Below, piece by piece: positions 1 through 8,615 of a stretch of 32,879 nucleotides of DNA (position 1 is the stretch's first letter; each line of letters opens with the position of its first letter). Below the pieces are notes generated by a model that worked only from the letters and a program-made list of their open reading frames with translations, ran no database searches and was not told the DNA's origin. The DNA comes from Planctomycetota bacterium (lineage in GTDB: Bacteria; Planctomycetota; UBA1135; GCA-002686595). The stretch is taken from positions 1 through 32,879 of the forward strand of contig JAIOPM010000045.1 of NCBI GenBank assembly GCA_021413885.1, written 5' to 3'. A program made the translations under genes and the position numbers.

Positions 1-879
1 GTCCTCGACGACGAGGTTGCACGGACCTTGGACGACGGCGCGAGCTCCCGCCGCGACCGACAAGAACTTCAGACCGACGTCGCCGGATTGGACGACGTAC
101 GGCGTGATGCCGGAGTGCGCGACGCCGGTGCCGGCCGGCTCAAACGGCAACTCGACGTCGGGCAACGGCGCGGCGCCGACGCGCGGCGTGATCGAACCGG
201 TGTGCGTCACGTTGCGGCCGACGACCGCCGTTTGTCCGACGCCGGGCGCGAGATTCGCCTCGACGACGGTCGGCTGCGACGCGCTCCCGTCGAGCGTGAT
301 CTTGCCGTCGGAGCCCACGCGACCGAGCACCGTCGGCGAAACTCCCTTCGACGGGGCGCCCTTCGTCGGAGATCCTTTCGTCGGGCCGCCCGAGGGCGCC
401 GGCGCATCGGAGTCGTAGCCCTTGATCGTCGAGCCGCGCGGCACGGTCAACGGTTGATGCGCGAACACCCCGAGGGTCGCGACGTTCTCCTCGCCGCGCT
501 CGACCGTCATCTCGAGGTTCGCGCGCGCGCGGCCGCACATGCCGACGCTCTCGAGCCTGACGTGATCGTCGTCGATGGTGGTCGCTTCGACCCACAGCAC
601 GCCGTTACCGAGCTTCGCCGGCGCCGACGCGCTGCCGACATTGCCGGTCTTGCCGATCGTCACGCCGCCGTACGCTTCGGCGAGTCCCGCATCGGCGAGA
701 TAGAAGGCGCGACGCAGGTCGACGGACGCGAGCTGGCGCTTCTGGCTCGAGCCCGCAAGCTGCAAGAGACACGTCGCGAGCACCGCGACCGACGCGGCGG
801 CGAACAACGCCACGAACAAGACGGCTCCTCGAGTCGAGTCTCGAGATGAAGTGCGTTGTGAGGTTCTCGTTTTGCGCAT
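1..879 (-). CDS. PilX-like pilin-family protein (C-terminus cut by window edge)
   Basis: An open frame of 293 codons runs off the left edge without a stop. It starts at ATG 877-879 (MRKTRTSQRTSS). A basic N-terminus is followed by one hydrophobic helix at about residues 18-42 (GAVLFVALFAAASVAVLATC) and then the segment RRAFYLADAGLAEAYGG. That arrangement is typical of PilX_N-type minor pilin or pseudopilin proteins of type IV pili and type II secretion. The rest is beta-rich, Gly/Val/Thr-rich and likely exported, with a short tandem run PTKGSPTKGAPSKG in the middle. No good Shine-Dalgarno precedes the ATG; an in-frame GTG lies 16 codons upstream (VSFRKRG). The role in pilus or secretion assembly is inferred from the N-terminus only, and the substrate is unknown. 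It lies downstream of the Trx7/PDZ gene on the same strand, 244 nt away, so probably in a separate unit. Confidence 0.7.
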   Translation of the reverse strand, partial: MRKTRTSQRTSSRDSTRGAVLFVALFAAASVAVLATCLLQLAGSSQKRQLASVDLRRAFYLADAGLAEAYGGVTIGKTGNVGSASAPAKLGNGVLWVEATTIDDDHVRLESVGMCGRARANLEMTVERGEENVATLGVFAHQPLTVPRGSTIKGYDSDAPAPSGGPTKGSPTKGAPSKGVSPTVLGRVGSDGKITLDGSASQPTVVEANLAPGVGQTAVVGRNVTHTGSITPRVGAAPLPDVELPFEPAGTGVAHSGITPYVVQSGDVGLKFLSVAAGARAVVQGPCNLVVED

Positions 880-1123
880 GGGATCGCTGCCGTCGCGCGT
901 CGCAGCTCCGCGTTTGCGGAATGACACGCCACCGGCGGGGAAGAGCGCGAGATATCGGCAAGCGCCGGGACGAAACCGTTCACGTCGGACGGTTTGCGAC
1001 GCAGCGACCGCTCGTGGCGAGTCGAAAACCAGGTTCCCGCACCATTCAGCGCATCCGTTCCAGGCCTGCAACGGCCGATTTCCGGGCGCTCTCTGCGCGC
1101 GCGAACGACTCTTCGAGCGACCG
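880..1123. other. Intergenic gap with an inverted repeat
   Basis: This 244-nt gap between two minus-strand genes is the longest in the window. I see no credible small ORF. It holds an inverted repeat at 973-995 with 7-bp arms, AAACCGT and ACGGTTT, around a 9-nt spacer, about 95-115 nt upstream of the PilX-like start. It could be an operator or a weak stem-loop; there is no T-tract for an intrinsic terminator. Confidence 0.35.
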
Positions 1124-2473
1124 CTAACGTCCGCGTTCGGCCGCGAGGAAGGTGACGAAACGCTCGCGACCGCGCGCGTCGAGAACGCGATAGCGAATCG
1201 ATGTCCCCGCGTCGAAGTTCAAACGGAACCACACGAGGAACTCGCGATTGGCGAGATCGGGATTCTGATCGTTGACTGCGATGATCGTGTCGTCGGTCGT
1301 CAATCCGGCGAGTTGGGCGAACCAACCGGGCTCCTCGCCGAAGTGCGGACGAATCGCCATCGTCTTCGGCGCGAGCGCGAGCTTGCGCCGCACTTCCGGT
1401 TTCGCCGGGAAGAACCACGCCATGCCCGGATGCGCGCCGAGCGTTCCTTCCGCGATCGATTTGCGCCATGCGATCACGGTCTTGCGCCAACCCTCGGCGA
1501 GTTCGAGCGCGCCGTTCATCACCGCGCCGTCGCGCGTCCACACGAGCTCGATCGAGCCCGCGCTCTTGGGCCCGCGCTCGAACGCCGCGCGCAGATCGGT
1601 CTGACTGAAGAGCCTCCGCCCCGCCGCCGCGCCGAGCACGTCGTCCTTCTTCAGCCCGAGCTTCGCGGCTGCGGAATCGGCGACGACGGACTCGACGCGC
1701 AAGCCGTCGTCGCGCACGAGCGTCAGCCCGACGTTCTCCGGCAACGGCCACACGTACACGTCGCGCGTCTTGTCGAAACGCTTCGCGTCGAGCGCGCCTT
1801 GACGCACGATCTCGCCGACTTCGTGGCAGTGCAGACAATCGCCGGCCGCGCGGCCGCGGTCCGACTTCTTCGTCCACGACGCGAAGCCCGGAAGACGCGC
1901 GGGCGTCAGCGCTTCGCCGTCGAACTCCGGCGTCGGGCCGTCGACGTCCCACGCCGCGCGACGCGGATCGTAGAAGTGAACGAGCACGCGCTCCAGCGCG
2001 CGCGCCAACGCTTCGACCGAAACGCGCGACGCGTCGGAACGCTCGTCGCGTCCGCCGAACGTGCCGAGCACGCGTCCGTCGGGAGCGAGGAACCAGCCCC
2101 ACCAAGACAGATCGAAGTCCTGGAACTCTTCCATCGGGAAGAGCCGCAGGTCGACGTCCTTCGCGCTGGTCAGACGTACGGTGACGAAGCGCGCGAGCCA
2201 CGGCTCGAGCCGCGGTCCGCCTTCGAGCACCTCGGCGTCGAAGTCCGCGCACTGCTTGCACGGCAAGCAACGGAACGTGACGAAGAGCGGTCGATTCGCG
2301 CGCTGCGCTTCGACGCGCGCGGCGGCGAGGTCGCTGCGCCACTCGACCGAGGCCTGCGCGGCGGGGAGCTCGCCCTGAGGGCGCCCTAGGATCTCGCGCC
2401 ACGGCGCGTCGCCGGCGCGAGCGACGAACGCGAGCATAACGGCGACGACGAACACGCGCAGCATCGAGAGCAT
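1124..2473 (-). CDS. Trx7/PDZ domain protein with CxxCxxC and haem-type CxxCH motifs
   Basis: 449 aa with an N-terminal signal-like helix (MLSMLRVFVVAVMLAFVARA). A thioredoxin-fold segment follows with RCLPCKQC (C69, C72, C75) and the family-like stretch FDLSWWGWFLAPDGRVLGTF (about 120-139). Near residue 212 there is DCLHCHEV (C213, C216, H217), a CxxCH motif able to bind c-type haem. Two PDZ-like domains fill about 245-320 and 370-449, each with LGLKKDD/LAGLTTDD-like turns. This architecture matches the Trx7/PDZ (seleno)protein family known from Planctomycetota; here the active site is all cysteine, so no UGA recoding is needed. It is likely periplasmic and redox-active, with an unknown partner. 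A second in-frame ATG lies three codons in (2462-2464). It is transcribed divergently from the glycosyltransferase gene. Confidence 0.75.
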   Translation of the reverse strand: MLSMLRVFVVAVMLAFVARAGDAPWREILGRPQGELPAAQASVEWRSDLAAARVEAQRANRPLFVTFRCLPCKQCADFDAEVLEGGPRLEPWLARFVTVRLTSAKDVDLRLFPMEEFQDFDLSWWGWFLAPDGRVLGTFGGRDERSDASRVSVEALARALERVLVHFYDPRRAAWDVDGPTPEFDGEALTPARLPGFASWTKKSDRGRAAGDCLHCHEVGEIVRQGALDAKRFDKTRDVYVWPLPENVGLTLVRDDGLRVESVVADSAAAKLGLKKDDVLGAAAGRRLFSQTDLRAAFERGPKSAGSIELVWTRDGAVMNGALELAEGWRKTVIAWRKSIAEGTLGAHPGMAWFFPAKPEVRRKLALAPKTMAIRPHFGEEPGWFAQLAGLTTDDTIIAVNDQNPDLANREFLVWFRLNFDAGTSIRYRVLDARGRERFVTFLAAERGR

Positions 2474-2579
2474 GGCGCTGAGCTTGAAGCACGCTCTCCG
2501 CGGCCGCAAGTTCGACGTCGACTCCGAGTTGCGCCGCGCGACTCGCGCCGTACCCTCTCGCGAGCCGAAAGAGCCGCCG

Positions 2580-3596
2580 ATGTCCGCGCCTTCGATCAGC
2601 GTGATCGTCCCGATGTTCAACGCGCCCGAGAAGGTCGAGCGTGCGCTCGCGGCGTTGAACGCGTCGGACGTGGAGTTCGAGCTGATCGTCGTCGACGACG
2701 CGGGCACCGACCCTCGCTCGCCGGAGATCGCACGCGCCGCGGGTGCGAACCTACTCCGCCTCGCCGAGAACTCCGGCCCCGGCGTCGCGCGCAACGAAGG
2801 CGCGAAGCACGCGAGCGGCGAGCTCCTGATCTTCATCGACTCCGACGTCGTCGTGCACGCCGACACGCTCGCGAAGTTCCGCGACCTCTTCGCCGCCGAG
2901 CCCGCGCTCGACGCCGCGTTCGGTTCGTACGACGACGCGCCCGACGCGAAGGGTTGGATCACCGAATACCGCAATCTGCTGCACCACTACGTGCACCACA
3001 CCGGTCCGTCGGATGCGACGACTTTTTGGGCGGGCTGCGGCGCGATTCGCCGGCGCGTGTTCGAGGAGGTCGGCGGCTACGACCCGTACTTCGATCGGCC
3101 GTCGATCGAGGACATCGAACTCGGGATGCGTTTGAAGGCGCGAGGAAAGACGATTCGTCTGCGGCCCGACATCCAGTGCAAGCACCTGAAGCGTTGGCGC
3201 TTCGTCGAGATGATCCGCGTCGACGTGACATGCCGCGCGATTCCGTGGGCGAAGCTCCTGATCGAGCGCCCGGGCACCGGCGGCGACCTCAACCTCGAAC
3301 TCGCACAGAAGTTGTGCGGCGTGCTGGTCGTGTTCGCGCTCGCGTCGCTCTTCGGCGCCGGGCTCGCGCAAGTCTGGTTCCCGTCGCCGTGGTGGTTCGT
3401 CGCGCCGGTCGCGTTGCTCGCGCCGGTGGTGTGGATCAACCGCGGACTCTACGCGCTCTTCGTGCGCCACGACGGACCGCTGTTCGCGCTCGGCGCGACG
3501 GCGCTGCACTTCCTCTACTACGTCTACAGCGTCGTCGCGTTCGCGTACGCGCAGTTGCGCTTCCGCGTGCTCGCGCCGCGCGCGAACGGAAACTAG
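2580..3596 (+). CDS. Family 2 glycosyltransferase with C-terminal membrane segments
   Basis: 338 aa. The GT-A fold shows the opening SVIVPMFNAPEKVERALAAL, the nucleotide-binding VVDDAG (D39, D40), the metal-binding DSD (D87-D89 in LIFIDSDVVV), and the acceptor-side FDRPSIEDIELGMRLKARG with the general-base ED pair (E177, D178). After about residue 243 come three hydrophobic segments (CGVLVVFALASLFGAGL; WWFVAPVALLAPVVW; a third at about 301-325), so the enzyme is membrane-anchored with a cytosolic catalytic domain. It likely moves a sugar from a nucleotide or polyprenyl donor to a cell-envelope glycan or lipid; the acceptor cannot be told. I chose ATG 2580 because the catalytic domain begins right after it; longer starts add only low-complexity residues. 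The PHP lipoprotein gene starts 10 nt after its stop. Confidence 0.87.
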   Translation: MSAPSISVIVPMFNAPEKVERALAALNASDVEFELIVVDDAGTDPRSPEIARAAGANLLRLAENSGPGVARNEGAKHASGELLIFIDSDVVVHADTLAKFRDLFAAEPALDAAFGSYDDAPDAKGWITEYRNLLHHYVHHTGPSDATTFWAGCGAIRRRVFEEVGGYDPYFDRPSIEDIELGMRLKARGKTIRLRPDIQCKHLKRWRFVEMIRVDVTCRAIPWAKLLIERPGTGGDLNLELAQKLCGVLVVFALASLFGAGLAQVWFPSPWWFVAPVALLAPVVWINRGLYALFVRHDGPLFALGATALHFLYYVYSVVAFAYAQLRFRVLAPRANGN

Positions 3597-3599
3597 TCT
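3594..3599 (+). promoter_or_regulatory. Candidate -10 hexamer TAGTCT for the PHP lipoprotein gene
   Basis: TAGTCT ends 7 nt before the GTG start and overlaps the glycosyltransferase stop codon. At that spacing transcription would begin at or next to the start codon, giving a leaderless mRNA. There is no Shine-Dalgarno. No convincing -35 is visible. Confidence 0.35.
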
Positions 3600-3606
3600 C
3601 GTCGGC

Positions 3607-5556
3607 GTGCGTCTCCTCGCCGCCACGGTCGGTCTCGTTCTCGTCGCCTGCTCGAAGGACGAAGCACCGCATCCGAGCGAGCCCGCGCCCGTCGCGCCGC
3701 CGGCGCATCCCGAATGGCCGGACACCGCGCGGCCCGAGATGCACGCAGCGATGGTCGCGAGCACGAAGAACGTGTTCCATCCGTCCGACGGCGGCGGACG
3801 AGCGTGGCTCGAGGATCCGAAGCCCGCTCACAGCCGCAGCGACTACTCCGCGACGATCGTCTACGAAGTCGGACCGCTCGGCGTCGCGAAGGGCGGCGTG
3901 ATCTTCCTGCAGGTCTCGCCGTATTGGGGCTGGAGCACGCCGCAGACCGAGACCGAATCCGCGAACGGCTACACGCGCGTCGCGACGGACGCGGCGGGCG
4001 TCGCGCTCGCGACGACGACGGTCGATCGGCAGTTGCTCGCGATCGAAGTGTCGGGACGAGCGTTGGTCGCCGGCGAACGCGTGCGCATCGAGTACGGCTT
4101 CGGCGTCGGGCGCGCGACCGCCGACAACTTCTCCGAGGGCGACTCGCGTTTCTGGATCGAAGTCGACGGCGACGGAGACGGTTTGCGCAAGGTACTCGCG
4201 GATTCGCCGACGGTTCCGGTCGAGGCCGGGCCGCCCGACGGAGTCGTCGTCCACGCGCCGAGCGTCCTGCGCGCCGGCGAAGACTCCGTGTTGCGTGTCG
4301 CGTTGCTCGACGCGGTCGGCGACGCGTGCCGCGGCGTCGCGGCGACGTGCGAGTTCGTCGATCCGCCCGCGGAGCTCGAGCTCGACGCGCCGAACGAACC
4401 GCGTCCGTTCACCGGAGCCGGCTCGCTCGCGATTCGCCTCACGAAGGACGGGACGTATCGGCTGAAGGTGCGCGCGCAAGTCGGCGAGCAAACGCTCGAA
4501 GGCGAATCGAATCCGATCGTCGTCGCGGCGAACGCGCCGCGCATTTTTTGGGCGGATCTCCACGGCCATTCCTCGCGCTCCGACGGTACCGGCACGCCGG
4601 CCGAGTTCTACGAGTACGCGCGCGACTACGCGGCGCTCGACGCGGTCGCGCTGACCGATCACGACCACTGGGGCATGTTGCCGCTCTCGAGCCATCCCGA
4701 GATCGTCGCCGAGATCGCCGCCGCGGCGCGCGATGCGGAACGGCCGGGGAAGTTCACCGCGCTCGTGGGCTTCGAGTGGACGAGCTGGGTCTGGGGCCAT
4801 CGCAACGTCGTCTACTTCGACGAGCGCACCGACATCCTCTCGTCGCTCGACGAGGGCTTCGACACGCCCGAGGAACTCTGGGCCGCGCTACGCGGAACGC
4901 CGACGCTCGCGATCCCGCACCATCCCGCCGGCGGACCGATCGCGCTCGATTGGCGGCACGCGCTTGATCCGGAGCTCGAACCGCTCGTCGAAATCTGCTC
5001 GGCCCACGGCTCCAGCGAGTCCGACGATTCGCCGCGGCCGATCTACTCCGCGCACAAGGGCTGCTTCGCGCGCGACGCGCTCGAACGCGGCGCGGCGTTC
5101 GGGATGCTCGCGAGCGGCGACAGCCACGACGGACATCCCGGGCTCTGTCACCTCGGCGCGCACTATCCGACCGGCGGAGTCGCGGCGGTGCTCGCCGACG
5201 ACGACTCGCGGCCCGCGTTGCTCGCGGCGTTGCGCGCGCGCCGCGTCTACGCGACCAGCGGTCCGCGCATCGTCCTGCGTTTCGCGCTCGGCGCGCATCG
5301 CATGGGCGAGGCCGTGCCCGCGACGGAAGCGACCGGCGAAGTCTCGCTCTTCGTCCAAGCGCTCGGCACCGCGCCGATCGCGACGATCGAGGTGATCCGC
5401 AAGGGCGAGCGCATCACCCGCGTCGACGGCGACGGTGGTCTCGAACTGGCACTGAGCGGCGCGGTCGCCGAGCTCGTCGCCGGGGATTGGCTCTACGCGC
5501 GGGTCGTGCAGACCGACGGCGGCATGGCGTGGTCGAGCCCGATCTTCGTGCGCTGA
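3607..5556 (+). CDS. DUF3604/CehA-like PHP-domain metallohydrolase lipoprotein
   Basis: 649 aa starting at GTG 3607. The N-terminus MRLLAATVGLVLVACSKDE carries a clean lipobox (LVAC, Cys15), so the protein is exported and lipid-anchored. Residues of about 40-300 are beta-sandwich-like. A PHP domain follows: WADLHGHSSRSDG (H319, H321), ALTDHDHWG (H352), GFEWTSWVWGHRN, IPHHPAGG, EICSAHGSSE and ASGDSHDGHPG. These supply the usual His/Asp metal ligands of the PHP phosphoesterase/CehA-McbA group. DUF3604 proteins share this layout and length. The C-terminal ~100 residues look like an accessory beta domain. The enzyme probably hydrolyses a phosphoester or similar bond at the cell surface; the substrate is unknown. 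It sits between a glycosyltransferase and a methyltransferase gene on the same strand, without further evidence of a shared pathway. Confidence 0.82.
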   Translation: MRLLAATVGLVLVACSKDEAPHPSEPAPVAPPAHPEWPDTARPEMHAAMVASTKNVFHPSDGGGRAWLEDPKPAHSRSDYSATIVYEVGPLGVAKGGVIFLQVSPYWGWSTPQTETESANGYTRVATDAAGVALATTTVDRQLLAIEVSGRALVAGERVRIEYGFGVGRATADNFSEGDSRFWIEVDGDGDGLRKVLADSPTVPVEAGPPDGVVVHAPSVLRAGEDSVLRVALLDAVGDACRGVAATCEFVDPPAELELDAPNEPRPFTGAGSLAIRLTKDGTYRLKVRAQVGEQTLEGESNPIVVAANAPRIFWADLHGHSSRSDGTGTPAEFYEYARDYAALDAVALTDHDHWGMLPLSSHPEIVAEIAAAARDAERPGKFTALVGFEWTSWVWGHRNVVYFDERTDILSSLDEGFDTPEELWAALRGTPTLAIPHHPAGGPIALDWRHALDPELEPLVEICSAHGSSESDDSPRPIYSAHKGCFARDALERGAAFGMLASGDSHDGHPGLCHLGAHYPTGGVAAVLADDDSRPALLAALRARRVYATSGPRIVLRFALGAHRMGEAVPATEATGEVSLFVQALGTAPIATIEVIRKGERITRVDGDGGLELALSGAVAELVAGDWLYARVVQTDGGMAWSSPIFVR

Positions 5557-5591
5557 CGTCGGCTGCGCTTCCCCGGCGGAGCGAGCGAGAG

Positions 5592-5597
5592 TAGAGT
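5592..5597 (+). promoter_or_regulatory. Candidate -10 hexamer TAGAGT for the methyltransferase gene
   Basis: TAGAGT lies in the 54-nt gap after the PHP gene and ends 13 nt before the ATG. This implies a 5-7 nt leader. No Shine-Dalgarno lies between it and the start. Confidence 0.35.
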
Positions 5598-5610
5598 CCG
5601 CGACGCTTCC

Positions 5611-6618
5611 ATGGCGACGCGGGAGATCGAACGAGCACGCGAGATCCAAGGCGATTTCGCCGACGTGCGCCTGCCGGAAATTCCGCAGGTGCCGGGGATG
5701 ATCAAGCCGAGCGAGGCGCGCTACCTCTATTGGCTCGCGTCGCAGGCGTACCTCGGTCACGGCGCGGTCGTCGAGCTCGGCAGTTTCCTCGGCGCGAGCG
5801 CGATGCACCTCGCGGCCGGTTTGCGCGACGGCGGGCTCGGCGGCGAGCTCCATTGCTTCGATCGTTTCCTGTGGGACCGCGACCACGCGGCGAAGTTCGA
5901 TCTCGGGCTCGCGGTAGGCGCCGACTACCGCGCGCTCTTCGAAGCGAACGTGCGCAAGGTGTACGACGGCGTGCGCGCGCATTCGGTCGAGCTGCGCGAG
6001 ATCACGTGGAGCCGCGGACCCGTCGAACTCTTGTTCCTCGACGCGCCGAAGAAGTTCACCGAGCTCGAAGCGACTCTCACCACGTTCGCGCCGTACCTCG
6101 AACCCGGCGAGGCGATCCTCGCGTTCCAGGATTTCGCGCACGCGCCGTCGTACGCGGTCGCGTTGGTGATCGCGGGACTCGGCGAGCGGCTTGAACTCAC
6201 CCACGTCGTCGCCGGCGGCAGCACCGCGGGCTTCACGTTGCGTGAGCCGTTGCCGCGCGACGCGCGCACGTGGCGCGAGCTCGACTTCAGCCGTTGGCCG
6301 CGCGAGCGCGTGATCGAACGCTTCGAAACTCTCGCCGCGCGGATCCGACCCGACGACGTGCGTCGCAAGCTCGCGCCCGGACTGCCGATGGCGCTCTGGG
6401 ATCTCGGCGCGAAGGACGAAGCCGTCGCACGCATGAGCGCGCTCGAGTTCGACGACGCGCTGCAACGCCACTGGGAGCGCATGGCGAAGGGACCGCTGTA
6501 CGCCCGCTACGAAGGGCTCTTCCTCGCGCGCGGTCTCGCGCGGCCGACGACGGGGCGCGACAAGAACGCGCTCACGCGTTTCGTACGCGGGCTCTTCGGC
6601 GGCAAGCGCAGGGGCTAA
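5611..6618 (+). CDS. Class I SAM-dependent methyltransferase (Methyltransf_24-like)
   Basis: 335 aa. Motif I is GAVVELGSFLGASAMHLAAGL (about 51-71), a nucleotide-binding loop of the E-x-G-x-x-x-G kind found in the Methyltransf_24 and CmcI-like groups. A second acidic strand end, LHCFDRFLWDRD, is fit to bind the SAM ribose, and VELLFLDAPKKFTELEATL resembles the LIFIDGDHSYE motif of this family. The C-terminal 130 residues are helical and end in a basic tail (RFVRGLFGGKRRG). The protein is soluble; a small-molecule or sugar substrate is plausible given the upstream glycosyltransferase, but this is not shown. Its TAA stop (6616-6618) overlaps the stop of the convergent HDOD gene by two bases. 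Confidence 0.75.
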   Translation: MATREIERAREIQGDFADVRLPEIPQVPGMIKPSEARYLYWLASQAYLGHGAVVELGSFLGASAMHLAAGLRDGGLGGELHCFDRFLWDRDHAAKFDLGLAVGADYRALFEANVRKVYDGVRAHSVELREITWSRGPVELLFLDAPKKFTELEATLTTFAPYLEPGEAILAFQDFAHAPSYAVALVIAGLGERLELTHVVAGGSTAGFTLREPLPRDARTWRELDFSRWPRERVIERFETLAARIRPDDVRRKLAPGLPMALWDLGAKDEAVARMSALEFDDALQRHWERMAKGPLYARYEGLFLARGLARPTTGRDKNALTRFVRGLFGGKRRG

Positions 6619-8615
6619 CCCGCTTTGCGCTGGATCGCGGTCGACGCGGGGACTTCGCCCGTCGAGACCACGCGGTTGCGGCCCGCGTGCTTCGCGCCGT
6701 AGACGCGCACGTCGGCGGTCTTGATCAGCGCATCGACCGACGGACGCGCAGGATCGAGCTCGGCGACGCCGAGGCTGATCGTCACCGCGCCGGTGAAGTC
6801 GCCTTTGCGGATCACGTTGGTCTCGCACGCGACGCGCGCACGCTCCGCGACGAGCACGGCGCCGGCGAGATCGGTGCGCGGCAGGATCACGTAGAACTCC
6901 TCGCCGCCGATGCGACAAACGCGATCGCCGGTGCGCACCGAGCGGCGCAGGAGCTGCGCGACTTCCTTGAGCACCACGTCGCCGGTGTCGTGTCCGTACG
7001 CGTCGTTGACCGCCTTGAACTTGTCGATGTCGATCATGATCACCGACACCGGCAGCGCGGACGTCGCTGCGCGCGCGATCTCCTGATCGAGATGCTGCAT
7101 CGCGAAGCGTCGGTTCGGGAGCTCGGTCAACGGATCGGTCAACGCCGCGGCTTGGAGCTTGCGCGTCAGCACGGCGAGTTGGGCGAGCTGCTGATCGCGT
7201 TCCTCGCGGTCGCGCTCGATCTGCTCGTACATCTGCACGGTGCGTTGGCCCGCGCGCACGCGCGCGATCAGGATCTGCGGATTGAACGGCTTCGGCAGGT
7301 ACTCGTCCGCGCCGGCCTCGAACGCCTCGAGCAAGCGTCCCTCTTCCTCGCGGCCGGTCAACATGATCACCTGGACCTTCTTGCCCTGGGCGCTGCGGCG
7401 CAGCGCGCGCACGAACTCGACGCCGTCGCCGTCGGGCATCACCCAATCGGTGACGACGACTTGCGGCGCGTGCTCGAGCGCGAGCGACAACGCCTGACGT
7501 CCACCGGTCGCGGTGAAGAGCGTGTGTCCGGCGCGCGCGAGGTGGAAGCTCATCAACTTGAGCATCACCGGATCGTCGTCGACGGCGAGCACGCGCAGAC
7601 CGCCGGTCGCATTCGCCGCCTCGATCGGCCGCACGCTGCGCGCAGGCATGATCTTCGTCTCCGCCGTCGGGGCGGCCGCGTCGACGCGCACCTCGGCGGC
7701 CTTGCGCGCCAACGAGTCGTAGCCGAGCGCGCGCGGCACCGGCAGGCCCATCAACTTGCCCCAGTCGATGTAGTCCTGCGCGATCGACGAGAACACGCGG
7801 TCGAACTCCTCCGTGGTCCAACCGAGTTCGTTGCGCACCGACTCCGCGGCGGCGAATGCACGCTTGCACGCCGAGGCCTCGGTGGTTTCGAGGCTCGACA
7901 ACGCCGGCACGAGGTTCCACGCGGCGCGCACGAGCTTCGCCAGATCGTTCGCGCCATCGTCGCGGCGGTCCTCGAGCGCCTGGCCGCGATCGAACACCAA
8001 CGCGGTCCACGCGAACGACTCAGGCAAGCGCCAATCGGCGAGCATCGCCTCGGCGAGCTCGCGGTGATCGGAGCCGAACGCTTCGTCCTCGAGCAACGCC
8101 AGCTCGTCCATCGAGCCCGCGCCGTGCTTCTCGAGCACCACCGCGTAGCGATCGGGATGGATCGCGGCGAGAGCGAGTCGCCCGATGTGGACGAGGAGCG
8201 CGCACGTGAACGCCTCGCCCGGTTTGATCTTTCCGCCGCGCGTCGCGAGCGACTGCGCCGCGACCGCGAGCGCGAGCGACTGCGACCAGTAGAGATCGTG
8301 ATCGAACGCCTTGCACCGGCCGCTGCGATGTCCGGAGACCAACGTGAAGCCGAGCGCGAGGTTGCGCACGTTCTGCGCGCCGAGACGAACGCACGCATCT
8401 TGCACGGTCGTCACCGTGCGCGTGCCGGAGTGCGCGGCCGAGTTCGCGAGCTTCAGGATCCTGCCGGTCAACGTCGGGTCCGCTTGCAGCGAGCGCGAGA
8501 GGTCCGCGATCGTGAAGTCTTCGGTCTGCGTGAGCTGCAGGATCGCGAGCCCGACACCGGTCGGCGAAGGGAGCGATCCGGTGAGCTTGAGTTCCTCGAA
8601 CTGCTTCTCTTGCAT
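6615..8615 (-). CDS. HDOD-REC-GGDEF response regulator, diguanylate cyclase (copy A)
   Basis: 666 aa. An N-terminal HDOD domain (about 10-250) has LPSPTGVGLAILQLT, ADPTLTGRILKLANSA and ALLVHIGRLALAAIHP; the catalytic HD pair of true HD phosphodiesterases is absent. A receiver domain follows (about 341-460) with LAVDDDP, the phosphoacceptor D390 (VTDWVMPDGDG), MLTGREEE and KPFNP. A coiled-coil linker (EQIERDREERDQQLAQLAVL) leads to a GGDEF domain with TDPLTELPNRR, DIDKFKAVNDAYGHDTGD and the signature GGEEF at 570-574. An RxxD inhibitory site (RTGD) precedes GGEEF by five residues. All this predicts an active, product-inhibited diguanylate cyclase controlled by phosphorylation. The start aligns with copy B (MQEKQFEELKLTG against MLGKRLDELKMTG). 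Confidence 0.9.
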   Translation of the reverse strand: MQEKQFEELKLTGSLPSPTGVGLAILQLTQTEDFTIADLSRSLQADPTLTGRILKLANSAAHSGTRTVTTVQDACVRLGAQNVRNLALGFTLVSGHRSGRCKAFDHDLYWSQSLALAVAAQSLATRGGKIKPGEAFTCALLVHIGRLALAAIHPDRYAVVLEKHGAGSMDELALLEDEAFGSDHRELAEAMLADWRLPESFAWTALVFDRGQALEDRRDDGANDLAKLVRAAWNLVPALSSLETTEASACKRAFAAAESVRNELGWTTEEFDRVFSSIAQDYIDWGKLMGLPVPRALGYDSLARKAAEVRVDAAAPTAETKIMPARSVRPIEAANATGGLRVLAVDDDPVMLKLMSFHLARAGHTLFTATGGRQALSLALEHAPQVVVTDWVMPDGDGVEFVRALRRSAQGKKVQVIMLTGREEEGRLLEAFEAGADEYLPKPFNPQILIARVRAGQRTVQMYEQIERDREERDQQLAQLAVLTRKLQAAALTDPLTELPNRRFAMQHLDQEIARAATSALPVSVIMIDIDKFKAVNDAYGHDTGDVVLKEVAQLLRRSVRTGDRVCRIGGEEFYVILPRTDLAGAVLVAERARVACETNVIRKGDFTGAVTISLGVAELDPARPSVDALIKTADVRVYGAKHAGRNRVVSTGEVPASTAIQRKAG

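Noticed and set aside
1124..2473. Selenocysteine (UGA) in the Trx7/PDZ protein
   Set aside because: The active site is CLPCKQC with ordinary cysteine codons, and no in-frame UGA or SECIS-like element is needed.
4888..8010. Minus-strand open frame of about 1040 codons across the PHP, methyltransferase and HDOD genes
   Set aside because: Arg-rich, no domain or motif, antisense to three recognisable genes. It is the effect of high GC on the opposite strand.
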